The position numbers and the translations under genes are program-made. Below the pieces are notes generated by a model. That model was not told the DNA's origin. It worked only from the letters and a program-made list of their open reading frames with translations, and searched no databases. A DNA stretch of 6,809 nt from Vicinamibacteria bacterium (lineage in GTDB: Bacteria > Acidobacteriota > Vicinamibacteria > Fen-336 > JAGNNV01), in NCBI GenBank assembly GCA_016650185.1, contig JAENWE010000326.1:1-6809 (forward strand), written 5' to 3'. Shown piece after piece: positions 6,654 to 6,809 of this stretch. Each line of letters opens with the position of its first letter. The stretch's first letter is position 1.

Positions 6654-6675
6654 AGCCCTAGCCCAGCCCTAGCCC
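6654..6675. repeat. Perfect 11-base tandem repeat, two copies
   Basis: AGCCCTAGCCC occurs twice back to back (6654-6664 and 6665-6675). It sits 18 bases upstream of the -10-like box of the minus-strand cluster. Such a repeat could be a paired binding site for a regulator. Confidence 0.7.
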
Positions 6676-6676
6676 C
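6656..6676 (-). promoter_or_regulatory. G-quadruplex motif in the -35 region of the cluster promoter
   Basis: The minus strand reads four G-runs of 4, 3, 3 and 3 with loops CTA, CT and CTA, which satisfies the standard G3+N1-7 pattern with very short loops. It arises from the tandem repeat and lies on the coding strand upstream of the minus-strand cluster, where a -35 element would be expected. Folding and regulatory role are inferred. Confidence 0.45.
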
Positions 6677-6740
6677 AATGCCGTTAAGTTAGCACCCACG
6701 GCCGTACCGGTTTCCATCCCGAAGGAGCCACAGTCGCCCA

Positions 6741-6809
6741 ATGGGCGTTTCGTTTAGCTTCTTCCCGGAGAGTGACAACCTTCTCAGGCTTTGCGGCGTG
6801 CTATCGGCC
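6741..6809 (+). CDS. Possible start of a plus-strand gene running off the right edge
   Basis: An open frame from the ATG at 6741 gives 23 residues (MGVSFSFFPESDNLL, then RLCGVLSA) with no stop before the edge. The last in-frame stop upstream is the TAG at 6690-6692, and no other start codon follows it. A GAAGGAG at 6721-6727 is a good SD match, but the 13-base spacer to the ATG is long. GCCCA-A-TGGGC (6736-6746) is an inverted repeat over the ATG. I do not recognise the peptide. An open frame this short can occur by chance. Confidence 0.25.
   Translation, partial: MGVSFSFFPESDNLLRLCGVLSA

Larger units (their letters stand above)
6625..6809. other. Region without a complete gene at the right edge
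   Basis: This 185-base stretch upstream of the minus-strand cluster holds a -10-like box, an 11-base tandem repeat with a G-quadruplex motif, and a short plus-strand open frame running off the edge. The part from 6677 to 6809 is about 58% GC by hand count, which looks lower than the neighbouring genes. No tRNA, CRISPR repeat or clear terminator was seen. Confidence 0.7.

Noticed and set aside
5080..6654. 524-residue plus-strand open frame opposite argS
   Set aside because: It lies antisense to argS, which has unmistakable motifs. Long antisense frames are expected from third-position GC bias, and the translation shows no recognisable domain.
6698..6711. Adjacent palindromes ACGGCCGT and ACCGGT as an operator
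   Set aside because: Short GC-rich palindromes are common in such DNA, and they are far from the proposed start site with no other support.
1..6809. CRISPR array, tRNA, rRNA or phage genes
   Set aside because: I found no spaced direct repeats, no tRNA-like cloverleaf signatures and no phage proteins. The only tandem repeat has two 11-base copies without spacers.

Overview
The window is GC-rich, densely packed bacterial DNA carrying housekeeping and envelope genes. The gene content is a COX15/CtaA heme A synthase, a long arginyl-tRNA synthetase of about 650 residues, a secreted thioredoxin-TPR protein and a secreted amidase-signature enzyme. This fits an aerobic, Gram-negative-type environmental bacterium. 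My best guess is Acidobacteriota or a relative, from the style of the ArgRS and CtaA proteins, but that is an impression from memory and not a measured placement. None of the five complete genes has a convincing Shine-Dalgarno sequence.

Layout: positions 1-742 hold the 3' part of a plus-strand heme A synthase gene whose beginning lies off the left edge. It converges on a run of five minus-strand genes that fills 739-6624. Read in their own direction, these are a small exported protein with a Cys pair (6624-6175), argS (6117-4162), a class I glutamine-amidotransferase-like peptidase C26/PuuD-family hydrolase (4165-3398), an exported thioredoxin-fold protein with a helical TPR-like tail (3401-2544), and an exported amidase (2508-739). 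argS, the hydrolase and the thioredoxin gene are joined by 4-base GTGA and ATGA stop/start overlaps, so they are very probably one translationally coupled unit. The flanking gaps are 57 and 35 bases, so all five genes may be co-transcribed. The amidase may also have its own promoter. The convergent genes share a CTAG, with the two TAG stops interlocked.

Positions 6625-6809 hold no complete gene. They contain a -10-like TACAAT placed so that transcription would begin at the ATG of the first minus-strand gene, an 11-base tandem repeat that makes a G-quadruplex motif on the minus strand, and a short open frame running off the right edge. That frame is preceded by the only strong SD-like sequence I noticed and by a sequence that loosely recalls IS4-group inverted repeats.

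The most interesting theme is that the first and fourth minus-strand genes resemble the alpha (Cys-pair, immunoglobulin-like) and gamma (thioredoxin) periplasmic modules of DsbD, encoded separately in one gene cluster without the membrane beta module. This is an inference from motifs. No exotic defence or mobile system was recognised.
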